From Archaeoglobaceae archaeon (GTDB lineage Archaea > Halobacteriota > Archaeoglobi > Archaeoglobales > Archaeoglobaceae), in contig JALVJV010000019.1 in the NCBI GenBank assembly GCA_027028145.1, positions 62,001 to 126,000 on the forward strand: a DNA stretch of 64,000 bases, in the 5' to 3' direction. Of this stretch, positions 19,303-28,826 are shown one piece after another. Within the stretch, counting starts at the first letter, position 1. Every line of letters begins with the position of its first letter. Under the pieces are notes generated by a model. That model was given only the letters and a program-made list of their open reading frames with translations, made no database searches and was not told where the DNA came from. A program made the position numbers and the translations under genes.

Positions 19303-20886
19303 ATGTCTAAATTTTTTACAATGATGAAAAAGCTGATCGTAGCAGTTGCAATTTTAATTTTAATATGCACGGTTGCCGACGCTAAGTTTACACCGAAAGG
19401 CGTCATAATACACGAGTTTCCGGCTGGCAACGATTACGTAGTTATATATTCAAAAAATTTAACCAAAACAGAAATAATTGAACTGTTTAAATCCGCTGGA
19501 TTGCCCGTTAAAAATGTTGAAGTAAGCAAGGAAGACGGCTATAACGTTTTTACCGTTTATACGTCACTTGGCGAAAAAGTCGGAATTTTAAAGAGACGAA
19601 TAGATGGCAAAATACTGGCTGAGCTATCTAAACTTGGTGATGTCTATATTTACATCGACAAGGGCTGTATAGTCAACGGAGATGTTCGTTTGGTTGAACG
19701 TGGAAACGTTCAAAACTTATACAAGGTCGTAGGTTACGGAGATGTAACTTACAAAGTTCGAGATAGCACGCTGATAGAATTGTTGGTAGTTTTCATCATA
19801 ATACCGATTTCGTCATTCATCCTCTCAAGATACTACGCCATGAGGGTGTTTTCGTCTGATTTAAGCAGGGAAGAAAAACTGTATAGGATAAGAAGGTTGG
19901 CAATACTCATTCCGATCCCAATAGCACTAATTTTGGCGTTTCTCATGATAACGCTGAATATCGCAACTATTTACGACATGGTCATGAGTTACTTCTTCGG
20001 ATACAACGAAACACTGTTCGCAATCGGCTTCCTCGGAATTTGGATACTGATATACGTTATTTCGATGATATTCACAACGATGGGATACCTGCCTTACTAC
20101 AGAATGCTGAAGAGAGAAGAGATCAAGCCGGGAAAGACCACGAAGTATTCGATTCTGGCTATCCTAATGCTGGTAGTCCCGATGATCATTTGGATAGTTT
20201 TGATACTTAATCTGCCAAAAAATATAACGTCCAATACTGAATTCGTGATCGGAATTTTCGTAATCTTCATGTTAGTGCTAATGAGTCTCTCTCCGAATTT
20301 GGTCACATTATTCCAGAAGGCTGAAAGCTTGAAATCGCCCTTAAGAGATGAAATTATCGAATTCTGTAAAAGAAACGGCGTCAAGATTTCGGACGTTAAA
20401 GTTCTCAGAGATCTACCGGAAAAGTTCGCAAATGCCGGAGTATCGGGTATCTTGCACAAATACGTATTCCTAACAGATCATCTAATTAACAAATTCTCCA
20501 AAGAAGAGATACTTGCCGTAATAGCTCATGAGATAGGTCACGTCAAGGAAAAGCATAACCTGATCTCCGGCATATACGTCATCGCGTTCTTCGTTATCTG
20601 GATTTACGTATCAAAGTTTGTAGACCTATCCAAATTAAGTCTCTACAGCTTCATGGCGCTGTGGTTCGCAGTAATTTTAGCGTTCATTTTAATACACGGT
20701 AGGATAATGGTTTATTTGGAATACAGAGCGGATAGATACGCCGCGGAAACGGTTGGAAGAGAACTATACATAAGAGCCCTATCCAAGTTGGCTGAAATAA
20801 ACGTTATGAAAAGAAAAACGGGTAAACTATTCAACCTGCTTACCCTACATCCATCAATAGAGGATAGAATTAAGAAGTTACAGTAA
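19303..20886 (+). CDS. Membrane M48-family metalloprotease with extra N-terminal domain
   Basis: Zinc metalloprotease related to HtpX. The zinc motif HEIGH (VIAHEIGHVKEKHN) lies near residue 406 and the third ligand is in LEYRADRYA near residue 475. A signal-like hydrophobic N-terminus (VAVAILILICTVADA) is followed by about 140 residues that should be outside the cell. Five membrane helices then precede the catalytic part and one more follows it. HtpX proper is about 300 residues, so the N-terminal sensor-like domain is an addition. In-frame ATGs at 19321 and 19324 are alternative starts. Confidence 0.82.
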   Translation: MSKFFTMMKKLIVAVAILILICTVADAKFTPKGVIIHEFPAGNDYVVIYSKNLTKTEIIELFKSAGLPVKNVEVSKEDGYNVFTVYTSLGEKVGILKRRIDGKILAELSKLGDVYIYIDKGCIVNGDVRLVERGNVQNLYKVVGYGDVTYKVRDSTLIELLVVFIIIPISSFILSRYYAMRVFSSDLSREEKLYRIRRLAILIPIPIALILAFLMITLNIATIYDMVMSYFFGYNETLFAIGFLGIWILIYVISMIFTTMGYLPYYRMLKREEIKPGKTTKYSILAILMLVVPMIIWIVLILNLPKNITSNTEFVIGIFVIFMLVLMSLSPNLVTLFQKAESLKSPLRDEIIEFCKRNGVKISDVKVLRDLPEKFANAGVSGILHKYVFLTDHLINKFSKEEILAVIAHEIGHVKEKHNLISGIYVIAFFVIWIYVSKFVDLSKLSLYSFMALWFAVILAFILIHGRIMVYLEYRADRYAAETVGRELYIRALSKLAEINVMKRKTGKLFNLLTLHPSIEDRIKKLQ

Positions 20887-20922
20887 AGCGCATCCCGAAG
20901 CTAAAAAGCAAAAAAGAAAGGA

Positions 20923-22122
20923 TCATTCGACGAAGGGCAGAATTGCGAAAACCTTCGCATCGTTGACGATGTTATCTATGAGGCAGAACTCGTTCGGCTT
21001 GTGCGCGTTGCCGACGAACGTAGCCCAAACTGCCGTTGGAAATCCCGCTTTTCTGAAAAACGCCGCACAGGTATTTCCGCCTATTCCAACAACCCTCGCA
21101 TCTATTCCCCTTGCAATCCTTATCGCCTTTTTAAGTTTTGTAACGACTTCGCTGTCTTCTGGCGTCGGAGGAGAGCTTTCCTTTTGAACGACTTCGACCT
21201 CAATCGGCATCCCGTCCTTCTCCTCAAACCTTGCTTTTACCTCGTTAACGACTTCAAGCACATCGTTTAAATCGTATTCCGGCAGTATCCTGCAGTCCAT
21301 GTAGCTTACATCCAATCCGGGAATCGTGTTAACGTTATCGACATTCTTTTCCCTCTTCGTCGGCTCGAATGTTGAATTGGGTGGACTGAAAAGATCGTTT
21401 TTGGCGTTGAACCTCCTATGCAGTTCTTCATCGAGCTCAAGCAGGAACCTCATAGCCCTCCTACAGGCGTTGAGCTTCGGAGTGCTTGCGTGCGATTGAA
21501 TCCCGTGAACCTTAAACTTCAGCCAAAGTATGCTCTTCTCAGCTATTTCAATCTCGTCTCCCTTCTCATTCCCAGCATCTGGAACGACGATTAAATCCCC
21601 ATCCTTAAATACGTTCTTCTTCAGCAGATGCTGAATGCCGTATTTGCTTCCGGTCTCTTCATCCGAAACGAAAGCCAAGCCGAAGCTAAGCTTCGGAGTT
21701 TTCCCAAGCTTCAGTATAGCCTTTCCGGCGAAAAGAGAGCTTACTATGGCTTGATTGTTATCTTCTGCCCCTCTTCCGTATATTCTTCCGTCCTTAACAA
21801 CCGCTTTAAAAGGAGGAATCTCCCAAAGCGAAGGGTCGCCTTCGGGAACGACATCCATATGCGAAACTATCCAAACGGTTCTATCGCTTTCCCCCTCTAT
21901 TTTTGCTAAGATGTTCGGTCTAACTCCTCCCTTAGCCCTATCGTCCCTTGCATCGATTCTCTCAACTTCGAAACCTTCCAACAGTTTCATCAGATACTCA
22001 GCCTTATCCAACTCCCCTTCCCCACCGGAATCGGGGCCTATAGCCTTTATTTCTATCAGATCGCACATCACTTTGACCATATCCTTCCTAAATTCCTCAA
22101 CAACCCTCAGCAGATCATCCAT
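20923..22122 (-). CDS. M20-family metallopeptidase / amidohydrolase
   Basis: M20-family zinc hydrolase (ArgE/DapE/ACY1/CPG2 group) of 399 residues. The first metal motif is VSHMDVVPEGD, then GRGAEDNNQAIV, then the catalytic DEETGSKYG and the later GGNTCAAFF. An internal dimerisation domain (roughly residues 185-310) is present. The substrate, a peptide or an N-acyl amino acid, cannot be told from sequence. The ATG at 22122 lies eight bases inside the end of the HTH gene, indicating translational coupling. Confidence 0.85.
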   Translation of the reverse strand: MDDLLRVVEEFRKDMVKVMCDLIEIKAIGPDSGGEGELDKAEYLMKLLEGFEVERIDARDDRAKGGVRPNILAKIEGESDRTVWIVSHMDVVPEGDPSLWEIPPFKAVVKDGRIYGRGAEDNNQAIVSSLFAGKAILKLGKTPKLSFGLAFVSDEETGSKYGIQHLLKKNVFKDGDLIVVPDAGNEKGDEIEIAEKSILWLKFKVHGIQSHASTPKLNACRRAMRFLLELDEELHRRFNAKNDLFSPPNSTFEPTKREKNVDNVNTIPGLDVSYMDCRILPEYDLNDVLEVVNEVKARFEEKDGMPIEVEVVQKESSPPTPEDSEVVTKLKKAIRIARGIDARVVGIGGNTCAAFFRKAGFPTAVWATFVGNAHKPNEFCLIDNIVNDAKVFAILPFVE

Positions 22123-22588
22123 AGGAACCACCCAAAAGCTCATCTATCCTCTTCTCCAAATTTTTAATTTCCTCCAAAACTTCCGCATCCTTCGACTTCT
22201 TAAGCTCCTCAAGCTCTGCAATTACTGGAGCGAGAATTCTAAAAACGTTTCCGTTTTCGTTAACGCCGTTGACGATATCCTTCAAGATCGAAAGCTTTCT
22301 CCTAGCAACGAAATCCTTTCTGAGCTCGTTTCTTAAATTCCTCAGCATCTCGGCGATCTTTCTTCCGTCTTCGGTAAATCTGACGACCCTAACCCTTCCC
22401 TTAACCTCGCTCTCAATCAGAGCATTTTTTTCGAACTCGCTGAGAACCTTTGAGATGTAGCTGTATGGGGAGCCTATTTCCTTCGAAATTATAAGGGGAT
22501 AAACGCTTTTTCCGTTCTCCTCTGCTTCCAATATCTTGATCATTATCTCAACCGTTTTTTCATGCAGAAACATCTTTTCCAAGCTCAT
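22115..22588 (-). CDS. Winged-helix transcription regulator
   Basis: A 157-residue protein with an N-terminal winged-helix domain: helix-turn-helix around residues 30-55 (ISKEIGSPYSYISKVLSEFEK) and the wing RVRVVRFTEDGRKIAE. A charged helical C-terminus that may dimerise follows (residues 80-155). It resembles MarR-like archaeal regulators; the target is unknown. It overlaps the MscS gene by 29 bases and the M20 peptidase gene by eight, so it probably controls this cluster. Confidence 0.78.
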   Translation of the reverse strand: MSLEKMFLHEKTVEIMIKILEAEENGKSVYPLIISKEIGSPYSYISKVLSEFEKNALIESEVKGRVRVVRFTEDGRKIAEMLRNLRNELRKDFVARRKLSILKDIVNGVNENGNVFRILAPVIAELEELKKSKDAEVLEEIKNLEKRIDELLGGSYG

Positions 22589-23360
22589 CCTTTCCCCTCC
22601 TGAGCCAAACGACCCTTTGCGGAAACGGAATCTCTATTCCGGCTTTTTCGAGCTCAACCTTTATTTTCCAGAGGATTTCGGTTTTTGCATCATACCAAAC
22701 CGACGAAGGACTCCAAACCCTCACGACTATATTAACGCTACTCTCCCCCAGTTCGTCGACGAATATCTGGGGTTCCGGATTCTTCAGCGCGAACGGATGT
22801 TCGTCGATAACCCTCCTTATGATTTCTATCGCCCTTTCCGCGTCATCCTTGTAGCTGATACCGATTACGTATTCGAACCTCCTCACGGGATTTGCCACCA
22901 GATTGACGATGTTCGATGTAAACATCTTTTCGTTCGGTATTCTTACGAAAAGCCCATCGTATGTTCTTATGATCGTCGATAGGATTTGGATGTCCTCTAC
23001 AAAACCCGCAACATCTCCGACCATTATCTGATCCCCTATCCTTACGGGTCTCTCAGCCATCAGAAATATTCCAGAAACCAAGTTCGCCACGACGCTTCTG
23101 CTCGCGAAACCGACAACAAGCCCGGCAAAGCCTCCGGCGGCGATCAATCCCGATGGATTAACTCCGACGAAGGGAAGGGCGAATAGGACGAAAACCGCGA
23201 TTATGGTTACATTAACGATTTTTAAGATCAGATTTAGCTCGTTTTTCGGAATCTTCTCAGCAAGAGTTCTTCTAATGTAAATGCCGATTATCTTCGCAAC
23301 TATAACGCCGAGGGCAACGGCAAATGCGAATATTAAAAGCCCTTCGACGGAAACGCTCAT
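22560..23360 (-). CDS. mscS: Small-conductance mechanosensitive channel (MscS family)
   Basis: MscS-type channel of 266 residues with three N-terminal membrane segments. The pore helix is recognised by GLIAAGGFAGLVVGFASRSVVANLVSG (rich in Gly and Ala), followed by the beta domain start RPVRIGDQIMVGDVAGFVEDI. The ATG at 23360 overlaps the upstream stop (ATGA) and has GGGGGTTGA before it. It would release solutes on hypo-osmotic shock. Confidence 0.92.
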   Translation of the reverse strand: MSVSVEGLLIFAFAVALGVIVAKIIGIYIRRTLAEKIPKNELNLILKIVNVTIIAVFVLFALPFVGVNPSGLIAAGGFAGLVVGFASRSVVANLVSGIFLMAERPVRIGDQIMVGDVAGFVEDIQILSTIIRTYDGLFVRIPNEKMFTSNIVNLVANPVRRFEYVIGISYKDDAERAIEIIRRVIDEHPFALKNPEPQIFVDELGESSVNIVVRVWSPSSVWYDAKTEILWKIKVELEKAGIEIPFPQRVVWLRRGKDELGKDVSA

Positions 23361-23995
23361 TTCAACCCCCACTCCATGGTAAAAGCTCTTCCTATTAATC
23401 TTCTGGTTGTGTAAAGTTCTATTGCCTTCTTCATACCCTCAACTATCGGCTTGTCGATGAAAGTAGTTTCCGCCGAAATTCTGCTCAGAATTTTCATCTC
23501 AGCCCAGCACGATGCAAATTCGCTGTAATATATCTTCATGGCATGGCAATCCAAAACGACCTTCCCGACTTCAACCCAATCCCCTCCGTTCCTGACCACG
23601 AGCTTCAGCACTCCCTCCCTTAAAGGATCAACCTCCGGAATTTCGTAATAAACTTCACTCCAGAACCATCTGCAAACCACACCGTTTTTCGGATTTCCGT
23701 ATAGCGTATATTTCGGCTTATCGAACGTGAAAACATCTACAACGGCAATCTTGTCGTCGTGTTTTGCAAAAACTCCGATCTCAATTGGAAACTTTAGGTA
23801 GATGGTTTCGACTGCATTCGGCTTAATCAGAATGGGTGGGAAGTCTATTTCGAGGTATTTTGTAACGTTCTTCGGAAGGTTTATCGGCTCAACCGGATTG
23901 ACAACGATTTCGCATTCCGGTAAGATCTTCCTGACATCATCTCTAACGTAAATAAGCCTGCCGTTTTTTCTTTCAAGCTTAATCGGAACGAACAC
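23357..23995 (-). CDS. Archaeal conserved protein, probably DUF432
   Basis: A 212-residue protein with no membrane segment, resembling the archaeal DUF432 family. Recognisable parts are YLKFPIEIGVFA, KYTLYGNPKNGVVCRWFWSEVY and a C-terminal helix ending RRLIGRAFTMEWG. Function unknown. It overlaps the MscS gene by four bases, so the two are translationally coupled, and a role related to the channel is a fair inference but only that. It is the first gene of a four-gene minus-strand set. Confidence 0.7.
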   Translation of the reverse strand: MFVPIKLERKNGRLIYVRDDVRKILPECEIVVNPVEPINLPKNVTKYLEIDFPPILIKPNAVETIYLKFPIEIGVFAKHDDKIAVVDVFTFDKPKYTLYGNPKNGVVCRWFWSEVYYEIPEVDPLREGVLKLVVRNGGDWVEVGKVVLDCHAMKIYYSEFASCWAEMKILSRISAETTFIDKPIVEGMKKAIELYTTRRLIGRAFTMEWGLK

Positions 23996-24061
23996 TTAAC
24001 ATATTCGGCATTGACAGATAATAGCGTTACGGTCAAATATCCTCGCAAAAACTTCTCAACG

Positions 24062-25027
24062 ATGCAGATCGTAATCGACGGAAATCAAGCCTACACATCG
24101 TATTCAAAAAATTTGGAGAGGAGAGGCTTTGGGGTTAAGAAGGGCGGCAAGATACTTCTGCATCCGGTCGAAGTTGTATATCTGGCAGTTAAGAATGGAG
24201 CGGATGTGAGGTTAAAGGGGAAAAGTTTGAGTCCGCCCGAGCTCTTCAGCTGGGCTGTTTCCATAGATGAAGACTTCGTTCCCTACTACTACGCCTACGA
24301 GGATCTCAGAAGGAGGGGATATAAAGTCAAGCCCATGGATGAGTTTTTAATTGCAAAGCACGTATTTCTGCCGGTTGCGGAGTCGAAGATGATTTCGATA
24401 TCCGAAGTTGCCGAGAAAAGGGTTGAAAACTTGGTTCTTGCAGTTGTCGATGACGAAAATGATGTAACCTATTATAAGGTGGAGGAGATCGACGTTAAGG
24501 GTTGCCATTTTGAAAAAATCGGCAAGATACGCGGATATCTCGTCAAAGATAGAATCCTCAGCGAGGATACGGAAATATTCGAGCGCTTCTTTTACGGAAG
24601 TCTAAAGGACGGTATAGTCAGTCTGTCGCTACTGGAAAGCCTATACTTAATGGAAATCGGCGCTCTTGAGGTGTATAGCCCTAACGGGAAAATTTCGATC
24701 GAAGAACTTAGAGAATTGGCGAGATCTTTTGATCCGAACTTCGATAGGAGGTTTGAAGTTTACAAAGATCTGAAGCTCAGAAATTTTGTCGTAAAGACAG
24801 GTTTTAAGTTCGGAAGCGATTTCAGAGTTTACGAAGAGGTTAGAAGTGTAGAAGACCTACCGCACTCGAAGTTTTTGGTTACCATCGTGGATGATAGGAG
24901 ATTGCCGATGTTCGAAATTGCGAGAGCCGTTAGGTTGGCTCAAAACGTTAGAAAGAAGCAGGTGTTTGTATATAAAGATGAAGAGGGTAGAAATAGGTTC
25001 GTTCTGGTTGAAAGAATCAGAGTTTAA
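24062..25027 (+). CDS. endA: tRNA-splicing endonuclease (two-repeat homodimer form)
   Basis: Archaeal tRNA-intron endonuclease of 321 residues, the length of the form built from two tandem repeats that works as a homodimer. The first repeat (residues 1-150) lacks catalytic residues. In the second, the catalytic region is visible as LRNFVVKTGFKFGSDFRVYE, then LPHSKFLV with the His, and AQNVRKKQV with the Lys. The ATG at 24062 gives MQIVIDGNQAYTSY. The window's two tRNA genes have no introns. Confidence 0.9.
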   Translation: MQIVIDGNQAYTSYSKNLERRGFGVKKGGKILLHPVEVVYLAVKNGADVRLKGKSLSPPELFSWAVSIDEDFVPYYYAYEDLRRRGYKVKPMDEFLIAKHVFLPVAESKMISISEVAEKRVENLVLAVVDDENDVTYYKVEEIDVKGCHFEKIGKIRGYLVKDRILSEDTEIFERFFYGSLKDGIVSLSLLESLYLMEIGALEVYSPNGKISIEELRELARSFDPNFDRRFEVYKDLKLRNFVVKTGFKFGSDFRVYEEVRSVEDLPHSKFLVTIVDDRRLPMFEIARAVRLAQNVRKKQVFVYKDEEGRNRFVLVERIRV

Positions 25028-25151
25028 ATTGTATAATTCGCAATTTATCTTTGTTATATAATTATTTTTCATGTTATTTAGTGAACGGGCGTATTTGTTA
25101 TAAGAAGTGCTACCTTTTCAGGTTATTGGTAATACCCGAATCTTTCGTAAG

Positions 25152-25162
25152 ATTTATTATCC
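25152..25162 (+). promoter_or_regulatory. Probable promoter of the hdr-mvh operon
   Basis: TCCTTATAAGC contains a good TATA box about 65 bases upstream of the GTG start at 25224. That leaves a leader of roughly 40 bases with the ribosome binding site GGGGTGGTG. A dyad-like GGTTATTGGTAATACC just upstream (25120-25135) could be a regulator site, but this is not proved. Confidence 0.45.
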
Positions 25163-25223
25163 TTATAAGCTAACTGTTATTGATTATTGGGTAGTTTCTC
25201 GCTACCGATAGGGGTGGTGTTAC

Positions 25224-27317
25224 GTGCCTAAGATAGGAGTATACATTTGTCACTGTGGAGAGAACATAGCCGGAGCAGTAAACATTGAAGAGGTTAAAAA
25301 GTTCGTGGAGAAGTTGCCTGACGTTGTTGTGGTCAGGGACTACCTCTTCATGTGCTCCGACCCCGGACAGGAGATAATCAAGGAAGACATCAGAAAGGGA
25401 CTCGTGGATAGGGTTGTAGTAGCCGCCTGCACACCGAGAACTCACGAGCCGATTTTCAGAAAAGCTTGTGAAGATGCCGGTTTGAACAAGTATTACTTCG
25501 AGATGGCGAACATCAGAGACCAGTGCTCGTGGGCGCATTGGCATGAGAAGGAGAAAGCCACTGAGAAGGCGAAGCAACTTATAGCCGCGGCAGTTGCAAA
25601 AGCAAGACTGCTCGAACCTCTGGAGGACAGATACGTAGAACTGAACAAGAACGTAATGGTGGTTGGAGGAGGTATCGCCGGCATATTCGCCGCTTTGGAT
25701 TTGGCTAACGCCGGATTTAAGGTTTACCTCGTAGAAAAATCGCCATCCATCGGAGGAAACATGGCTAAATTGGATAAAACTTTTCCGACAAACGACTGCT
25801 CCGCTTGTATCCTTACACCGCTAATGGTCGAGGTTGCTAACCACCCGAACGTCGAACTGCTAACGTATTCGGAAGTCGAAGCGGTGGAAGGAACCGTCGG
25901 TAACTTCAGGGTTAAGGTGAGAAAGAAGCAGACATACGTCGATTGGGAGAAGTGCACCGGCTGTGGCGCTTGCCTCAACGTCTGCCCGCCGAAGGCAAGG
26001 GTGCCGGATGAGTTCAACGAAGGTCTTAGCTTGAGAGGAGCGATATACATCCCATTCCCGCAGGCTGTGCCGAAGAAGGCCGTGATCGATCCGGACGCTT
26101 GCATAAGCTGTAGCGGAAGATGGTTCGGTGAGGAGCCGAGGAGAACTAAGGACGGTAAGCCGATCTTGGCTCCTTGTGAGAAGGTCTGCCCAACTGGTGC
26201 TTGTAGCAGAGACGAGCCGAGAGATCCGAACGGCGAATTAATCGAGCTCAACGTCGGATCGATAATCGTCGCCACCGGTTACAGGGTAATGGACAAGAAG
26301 CACTTCAAGGAGTTCGCTCCCGACAGCCCGAACGTGATTACGGCACTGCAGATGGAAAGACTGATCTCAGCCACCGGCCCAACCGAAGGTAAGCTGATCG
26401 TTCCTTCGGACATACCGAAGTATCTCGAATGGAAGAAGAAGGTCGAGAAAGGTAAGGAAGCCAAATTGGAGGCGAGAAAGCCGCACGTCATTACGTTCGT
26501 TTCATGTGTGGGTTCAAGAGACGAAAGGTTCCACACCTACTGCTCCAAGGTTTGTTGCATGTATATGCTAAAGCAAGCTATGCTTCTGAAGGAGAAGTAT
26601 CCCGACTTGGACATATACATATTCTTCATAGACGTCAGAACTCCCGGAAAGGACTTCGACGAATACTACATGAGATGCAGGAAGTTAGGAATCAAGATAA
26701 TCAAGGGTAAGGTCGGGGGAGTCCAGAGATTGCCGGATGAGAGGTTGCTCGTCAGAGGCTACGATGCAGACTTGGGTAAGCCGGTGGAACTCATCTCCGA
26801 CATCGTCGTTCTTGCAACTGCCATCGAGCCGAACACCGATCTGAAGGATCTGGCAAGGAAGCTCGGTATCAACGTCGGAGCCGAGGGATTCCTGAGAGAG
26901 AGACATACAAAGCTGTATCCTGTTGACACGATGACCGAAGGTGTGTTCATCTGCGGTTGCGCCCAAGGCCCTAAGGACATTCCAGACTCCGTAGCCCAAG
27001 CTAAAGCTGCCGCATCCTCAGCCATGTCGTTGCTCGCTCCGGGTAAGATGAGGGTAGAACCGCTCATCTCCGAAGTCAATCCGGAGAAGTGCACGGGTTG
27101 CGGTATCTGCGCGCCCTTGTGCCCGTATGGAGCGATAGAATACGTTGAAGTCGACGGAAAGAGAAGGGCGAAGATAAATGAAGCCATCTGCAAGGGATGC
27201 GGAGTCTGCACGGCCGCATGTCCGAGCAAGGCGATAACGTTGCACGGGTTCACATACGAGCAGGTTCTCGCTCAGATAAAGACGATTGCAAGAAAGGGTG
27301 TTATTGAGGAGGTGTAA
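25224..27317 (+). CDS. hdrA: Heterodisulfide reductase subunit A, electron-bifurcating FAD subunit
   Basis: HdrA of the MvhADG-HdrABC complex; its FAD splits electrons from H2 between ferredoxin and the disulfide-reducing HdrBC. The N-terminal domain (CHCGENIAG) is followed by the FAD-binding VVGGGIAGIFAALDLANAG near residue 145. CSACILTPLMVEVA and a ferredoxin insert (CTGCGACLNVC) come next, and two C-terminal clusters (CTGCGICAPLC, CKGCGVCTAAC) end the protein. At 697 residues it is slightly longer than methanogen HdrA. All Cys codons are normal, with no selenocysteine. The start is GTG after GGGGTGGTG. Confidence 0.93.
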   Translation: MPKIGVYICHCGENIAGAVNIEEVKKFVEKLPDVVVVRDYLFMCSDPGQEIIKEDIRKGLVDRVVVAACTPRTHEPIFRKACEDAGLNKYYFEMANIRDQCSWAHWHEKEKATEKAKQLIAAAVAKARLLEPLEDRYVELNKNVMVVGGGIAGIFAALDLANAGFKVYLVEKSPSIGGNMAKLDKTFPTNDCSACILTPLMVEVANHPNVELLTYSEVEAVEGTVGNFRVKVRKKQTYVDWEKCTGCGACLNVCPPKARVPDEFNEGLSLRGAIYIPFPQAVPKKAVIDPDACISCSGRWFGEEPRRTKDGKPILAPCEKVCPTGACSRDEPRDPNGELIELNVGSIIVATGYRVMDKKHFKEFAPDSPNVITALQMERLISATGPTEGKLIVPSDIPKYLEWKKKVEKGKEAKLEARKPHVITFVSCVGSRDERFHTYCSKVCCMYMLKQAMLLKEKYPDLDIYIFFIDVRTPGKDFDEYYMRCRKLGIKIIKGKVGGVQRLPDERLLVRGYDADLGKPVELISDIVVLATAIEPNTDLKDLARKLGINVGAEGFLRERHTKLYPVDTMTEGVFICGCAQGPKDIPDSVAQAKAAASSAMSLLAPGKMRVEPLISEVNPEKCTGCGICAPLCPYGAIEYVEVDGKRRAKINEAICKGCGVCTAACPSKAITLHGFTYEQVLAQIKTIARKGVIEEV

Positions 27318-27320
27318 CGG

Positions 27321-27884
27321 ATGGAGATTACGGAAGGCGTTCCTCCCGTTATTAATTTAACCGAAGTTGCGGAGAGGGAGAAGGAGGAGTTCGAAAAGAA
27401 GGTTTCTGAGCTCATCATTGAATTCGGAGCGGAGAACTTACTGGCTTGCATGCAGTGCGGGGCTTGCGCTTCCATCTGCCCGCTTGCGAGAGTTGGCTTC
27501 GAATGGTATAACAAGAAGCTGATCAAAGCGATACTGATCGGCATGAAGGAGGAGCTTTTGGATGACCCAACACCGTGGGCTTGCGTTGCCTGCAACAGAT
27601 GCACGGAGATCTGCCCAAGGCAAGTTGCTCCGTTCGAAGTGATGTTTGCGATGAGAAGGCTTATGGTTGAAGAGTTCGCCATTCCCACGCTTGCGATTGA
27701 GGGACTCAGAAGCCTATACGAGCACGGACATGCGGTTTACATGACCGGAAGGGAAGCGAGGAAAAAGGTAGGTCTACCAGAAAATCCACCTTCAACCGAT
27801 TCCGATGAAAAGGCTCTGCAGGATCTCAGAACGATTTTGAAGAATACCAAGCTTGCCGAACTCGGTCTTATTCCTATGGAGTGA
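27321..27884 (+). CDS. hdrC: Heterodisulfide reductase subunit C
   Basis: HdrC passes electrons from HdrA to HdrB through two 4Fe-4S clusters, whose Cys sets are CMQCGACASICPLA and CVACNRCTEICPRQ. Length 187 matches. It begins three bases after hdrA, and hdrB follows nine bases later. Confidence 0.94.
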   Translation: MEITEGVPPVINLTEVAEREKEEFEKKVSELIIEFGAENLLACMQCGACASICPLARVGFEWYNKKLIKAILIGMKEELLDDPTPWACVACNRCTEICPRQVAPFEVMFAMRRLMVEEFAIPTLAIEGLRSLYEHGHAVYMTGREARKKVGLPENPPSTDSDEKALQDLRTILKNTKLAELGLIPME

Positions 27885-27893
27885 GGTGGTCAT

Positions 27894-28826
27894 ATGATTT
27901 CGGAAACCGTGAAGGAGGAGAAGAAACTCAAGTTCGGATTGTTTTTGGGCTGTAACATTTCTTTCAATAGACCGGACGTCGAGCAAGCGATGAGAAAAAT
28001 CTTTCCGGCTTTGGGCGTTGAAATAGACGACTTGGTCGGACAATCGTGCTGTCCGACATGGGGAACGGTGCCATCCATCGATATCGTCGGCTGGTGCGCT
28101 GTGGCTGCGAGAAATCTCGCTTTAGGAGAGGAGAAGGGAATCGATCTGATGACAGCTTGCAACAGCTGTTACGGAAGTTTGAACGAGGCGAGGCACAAGA
28201 TGCTCAAGAATCCGGAGATAATGAGCAAGGTAAACGAGATCCTCGCGAAGATCGGCAAGAAGTATGAGGGAAAAGCTAAGTGCAGGCACGTCGCATGGGT
28301 TCTCTACAAGGATGTAGGCTTGGAGAAGATCAAGGAGTCGATAAAGTATTCGTTGGACGGAATAACGGTTGCTGTTCAGCCGGGCTGTCACTTCTTATGG
28401 CCTTCCGAAGTTTATCCAGACAAAGAGAAAGATCCGTTCAATCCCAAAGTGCTGAGAGAGCTTTGCGAAGCTTTAGGGGCGGAAGCTCCATACTACACCA
28501 AACTCATCGATTGCTGTGGAATGGGTGCCTTGAGAAGCACGGATCCCGAGAAATCGTTTATCCTCGTAAGGGAGAAGCTTGAGTGCATAAAAGAGGAAAT
28601 CGACGCCGATCTGATCGTAACTACATGCTCTTCATGCCTCATCCAGCTTGACGACGCTCAGGAGAAGCTTAGAAAGGAGGGCAAAATCAACTTCTCGATT
28701 CCGGTTCTGCACTACGTTCAGTTGCTCGCCATCTGCATGGGTTTCGATCCCCAGCAGGTGGCTGGAATTTGCGTTACGCCGAGAGATGAGGTAATTAAGA
28801 TGATTTTGGAGGGTGGTAAGAGATGA
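27894..28826 (+). CDS. hdrB: Heterodisulfide reductase subunit B
   Basis: Catalytic subunit with two CCG domains that hold the unusual non-cubane 4Fe-4S clusters splitting the disulfide. The first domain shows QSCCPTWG and CNSCYGS, the second IDCCGMG and TCSSCLIQLD. Length 310 is normal. In an organism that does not make methane the physiological disulfide may differ from CoM-S-S-CoB; that is inference. Its stop overlaps the mvhD start (ATGA). Confidence 0.93.
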   Translation: MISETVKEEKKLKFGLFLGCNISFNRPDVEQAMRKIFPALGVEIDDLVGQSCCPTWGTVPSIDIVGWCAVAARNLALGEEKGIDLMTACNSCYGSLNEARHKMLKNPEIMSKVNEILAKIGKKYEGKAKCRHVAWVLYKDVGLEKIKESIKYSLDGITVAVQPGCHFLWPSEVYPDKEKDPFNPKVLRELCEALGAEAPYYTKLIDCCGMGALRSTDPEKSFILVREKLECIKEEIDADLIVTTCSSCLIQLDDAQEKLRKEGKINFSIPVLHYVQLLAICMGFDPQQVAGICVTPRDEVIKMILEGGKR

